Shown here: in pieces, positions 4,773 to 6,455 of the stretch | Layout of the letters: the number at the start of each line of letters is the position of its first letter | Position numbering within the stretch: position 1 is the stretch's first letter | NCBI GenBank assembly: GCA_964467785.1 | Contig: CAYXVB010000194.1 | Coordinates: 1 to 6,455, forward strand | Origin: CAYXVB01 sp964467785 | GTDB taxonomy: Bacteria > Bdellovibrionota > UBA1018 | Direction: 5' to 3' | DNA length: 6,455 nt | Notes under the pieces: model-generated | Databases searched by the model: none | Seen by the model: the letters and a program-made list of their open reading frames with translations, nothing else | Told to the model about the DNA's origin: nothing | Program-made: the position numbers and the translations under genes

Positions 4773-5073
4773 GTCGGTCCTTGGCTCTCGCCGAATACCC
4801 GACAACCGAGTCATCCCTGGGCTCGAGATTCGCCGCCACCACTCCTATGCCTTCTTCTGCCTTCGCTGCGGCGACATCTGGGGAAGGCTCCTCCACGAAG
4901 GGGCTCCATTGACGCAGTGCATCTCTCGCCCCTGCCTCGCTCATGGCGAGGGGCGGTTCTCCTTCACCCACTTCTTCGCCGGCGAGCCGTACAACTTCGA
5001 GCGTGACTGGCCGCCGGCAGCCATCAAGCACGAGTTCCTCGCGGAGCTCAACTTCATCGAGACATACCTATGA
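4744..5073 (+). CDS. Zinc-binding phage protein of unknown function
   Basis: A 109-residue protein. GTG 4744 is chosen because GAGGG at 4731-4735 is 8 bases upstream and the sequence then begins with a compact strand, GTQHFILGK; earlier starts read through the previous gene out of frame. Cysteines 39 and 42 (CLRCGDIWGRL) and 59 and 64 (CISRPCLAHGEG, with His 67) make a probable zinc site. The C-terminal part is aromatic (FSFTHFFAGEPYNFERDWP) and ends in a helix. The combination CxxCGxxWGR with a later RPCxxHG resembles a small phage protein type seen beside replication genes; no activity is known. It overlaps the HTH gene by 29 bases and the ATPase gene by ATGA, so all are probably co-translated. 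Confidence 0.72.
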   Translation: MGTQHFILGKSVLGSRRIPDNRVIPGLEIRRHHSYAFFCLRCGDIWGRLLHEGAPLTQCISRPCLAHGEGRFSFTHFFAGEPYNFERDWPPAAIKHEFLAELNFIETYL

Positions 5074-5915
5074 CGCATTCACTCACCGCCCCAAAGATCC
5101 TTCTCGAGGGCGACTCCGGCGGCGGAAAGACCTACGCCATCGGCACCCTCGTCGATTGGGCAGCCAAGCAAACGCCGAAGGTCCAGATCTTCGTCGTCTT
5201 CGTCGAGAACGGGCTGGAGACCCTCCTGGGGTACTGGAGGGATCGCAAGCTCCCCATCCCCGACAACCTCCATTGGCACGAGATTCCCTCGGCGGCTCTC
5301 GGCCTCGAGGCGCTGATCTCCGGCGCCAAGGACGTGGGGAACCTGACCTACGAGGGGTTGACCAAGCAGATCGATCCCCTTCGCGGCACCAACAATCCGG
5401 CGTACAAGTTCCTGCAGATCTTCGCCGACTTCCCGGACGACCGGACGGGAGAGAAGTTCGGCAACATCGGCAAGTGGGGGGCGGACAAGTTCCTCTGCAT
5501 CGACTCGCTGACCGAGACGGCAGTCCTCTACGAGAAGATGTGCATCGGCAACAAGCCGGTGATGAGCCAGCCGGAGTACCTCGTCGCCCAGAACAACTTG
5601 ATGAACTTCCTTCGCTACCTCTGCGCCCCGTCGAATCCCTTCGGGGTGCTGCTGACGGCCCATCTGCAGAAGCAGATGATCGAGGCCACAGGGACGGTGA
5701 TGTACACGATCAAGGCAATCGGCAAGGCGATCTCCGACGACATCCCGAAGCTGTTCTCGGAGGTGATCCTCTGCAGGAGGGAAGGGACGAACTGGCACTG
5801 GGATACCCTGTCGCCAGGGGTCGTGACGAAGACGCGGTATTTGCCGCTGTCGCAAAAGCTTCCGCCGGATGCCGGAGCGATCATGGAGAAGTGGAAAGCG
5901 AGGGCGAGCGAATGA
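5070..5915 (+). CDS. RecA/Sak4-like P-loop ATPase (phage ATP-binding protein)
   Basis: A 281-residue protein from ATG 5070 (ATGA overlap). Walker A is GDSGGGKT at residues 14-21. The hydrophobic strand KFLCID with D145, followed by SLTE, is the Walker B. LLTAHLQ, about 50 residues later, fits the strand and polar residue that sense nucleotide in RecA-like ATPases. Conserved-looking segments include ENGLETLLGYWRD, FADFPDDRTGEKFG, SQPEYLVAQNNLMNFLR and GKAISDDIPKLFSEV; this set matches, from memory, a common phage family usually annotated as AAA or ATP-binding protein. Length fits that family. Sak4-type members act as single-strand annealing or strand-exchange recombinases, but that activity is inferred here. 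Operon position beside the PD-(D/E)XK nuclease supports recombination or replication. Confidence 0.88.
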   Translation: MTHSLTAPKILLEGDSGGGKTYAIGTLVDWAAKQTPKVQIFVVFVENGLETLLGYWRDRKLPIPDNLHWHEIPSAALGLEALISGAKDVGNLTYEGLTKQIDPLRGTNNPAYKFLQIFADFPDDRTGEKFGNIGKWGADKFLCIDSLTETAVLYEKMCIGNKPVMSQPEYLVAQNNLMNFLRYLCAPSNPFGVLLTAHLQKQMIEATGTVMYTIKAIGKAISDDIPKLFSEVILCRREGTNWHWDTLSPGVVTKTRYLPLSQKLPPDAGAIMEKWKARASE

Positions 5916-5986
5916 CCAACTGCGCGCTGGCCGCCGCCACGCGCGAGGAAGCACAGGCCCAAGCGGGCAGAAAGGAACCGACGTGA
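5912..5986 (+). CDS. 24-codon linking ORF between ATPase and exonuclease genes
   Basis: ATG 5912 overlaps the ATPase stop as ATGA, and its own TGA at 5984-5986 overlaps the exonuclease start as GTGA. It encodes MTNCALAAATREEAQAQAGR plus a short basic end. The double overlap exactly spans the gap and would carry terminating ribosomes to the exonuclease start. It may be a genuine micropeptide or just a coupling leader; the sequence alone cannot tell. Confidence 0.4.
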   Translation: MTNCALAAATREEAQAQAGRKEPT

Positions 5987-6405
5987 GGATGTGGATAGAC
6001 ACCGAGTTCAATGAGTACCGCGGCGAGCTGATTTCGCTGGCGCTGGTGTCGGAGGACGGCCGCGAGTGGTACGGGGTACGCTTCTGCGACGCGCCTGGTT
6101 GGTGGGTACGCGAGCATGTGATGCCGCACCTGAACCAAGAGCCTCGGAGGGATGCCGAGCTGCGGGCCAGTCTGAGCACGTTCCTTCGTGGGTTCGATGA
6201 CGTGCACATCGTCTCGGATTGGCCGGGCGACATTGCGCACTTCTGCAACTTCCTCGAATACTTGCCGGGCGAGCGTATTGGCCCAGACCGCATGACGTTC
6301 GAGGTGCGTCGTGACCTACCCGACACCGCCAGCACTTCGGCCGTGCCGCACAACGCGCTGGAAGACGCGCGGGCCTTGGCGCGCGGTGCATTGGCTGCTG
6401 CATAA
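5983..6405 (+). CDS. DEDDh 3'-5' exonuclease (Rv2179c-like exoribonuclease family)
   Basis: A 140-residue protein. GTG 5983 is preferred over ATG 5989 because AAAGG at 5971-5975 lies 7 bases upstream and the GTGA overlap continues the operon pattern. Exo I is IDTEF with D6 and E8. Exo II lies in VSDWPGD (D79, possibly D83). Exo III is PHNALEDA with H123 and D128. This is the full DEDDh set of two-metal 3'-5' exonucleases. The short length, the start WIDTEFNEYRGELISLALV, and the late PHNALEDARAL resemble the Rv2179c-like exoribonuclease family, also frequent in phages. The substrate could be RNA or single-stranded DNA; RNA is the family default. Coupling to the ATPase gene suggests a part in nucleotide or RNA turnover during replication. 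Confidence 0.87.
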   Translation: MRMWIDTEFNEYRGELISLALVSEDGREWYGVRFCDAPGWWVREHVMPHLNQEPRRDAELRASLSTFLRGFDDVHIVSDWPGDIAHFCNFLEYLPGERIGPDRMTFEVRRDLPDTASTSAVPHNALEDARALARGALAAA

Positions 6406-6420
6406 CGCCGGAGGTAAGCC

Positions 6421-6455
6421 GTGAGCGGAAGCGAAGCTGTAGCGAGTCGGCTTGA
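6421..6455 (+). CDS. Start of a further gene, cut by the window end
   Basis: GTG 6421 is preceded by a near-perfect ribosome binding site, GGAGGT at 6410-6415, with a 5-base gap. The frame reads MSGSEAVASRL and stays open to the edge. This is the strongest ribosome binding site in the window. Only 11 full codons are visible, so no product can be suggested. Confidence 0.55.
   Translation, partial: MSGSEAVASRL

Noticed and set aside
4943..5911. Long + strand open frame overlapping the ATPase in another frame
   Set aside because: The translation is Arg/Ser/Pro-rich shadow sequence. Only its last 24 codons (5912-5986) have a plausible start, and these are listed separately.
5079..6353. Long open frame (424 codons) on the minus strand
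   Set aside because: It is opposite the ATPase and exonuclease genes, whose Walker and DEDDh motifs are clear. Its sequence is Arg/Leu-rich without domain signs.

Overview
The window looks like part of the early or DNA-metabolism region of a double-stranded DNA tailed phage (or prophage) infecting a GC-rich bacterium, most likely a Gram-negative. This is inferred from the dense array of small genes, all on the + strand, mostly joined by 4-base ATGA or GTGA stop/start overlaps. Codons end mainly in G or C, GTG and TTG starts are common, and the recognisable gene set is of phage type. No structural, lysis, integrase, tRNA, insertion-sequence or CRISPR features are visible, so the sequence does not say whether the phage is lytic or temperate.

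Region 1 (1-1187) is an operon of five small genes: the end of a small possible membrane protein, a coiled-coil protein, an unknown 137-residue protein, a four-cysteine zinc-ribbon protein and a winged-helix protein. It ends in a clear intrinsic terminator whose hairpin covers the last gene's stop codon. The last gene also carries a 9-base repeat present as two direct copies and one inverted copy.

Region 2 (1210-1881) is one longer gene for a 223-residue conserved phage protein of unknown function, followed by a 230-base non-coding stretch rich in inverted repeats.

Region 3 (1882-3142) opens with that regulatory stretch. It contains an 11+11 base perfect palindrome with a consensus TATAAT inside it, about 20 bases upstream of a ribbon-helix-helix-like protein that also has an AT-hook-like N-terminus. 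This suggests an autoregulated operon. Three small genes follow: a very acidic protein, a helical protein and a four-cysteine protein.

Region 4 (3143-6455) is the DNA-metabolism cluster. After a structured leader comes a small TTG-start gene, then a Cas4/RecB-like PD-(D/E)XK nuclease with four candidate iron-sulfur cysteines, an HTH/coiled-coil protein, a zinc-binding protein, a RecA/Sak4-like P-loop ATPase, a 24-codon linking ORF, a DEDDh 3'-5' exonuclease and the start of another gene. The nuclease and ATPase in one coupled operon fit a phage recombination or replication module. The small HTH and zinc proteins between them are candidates for accessory factors.
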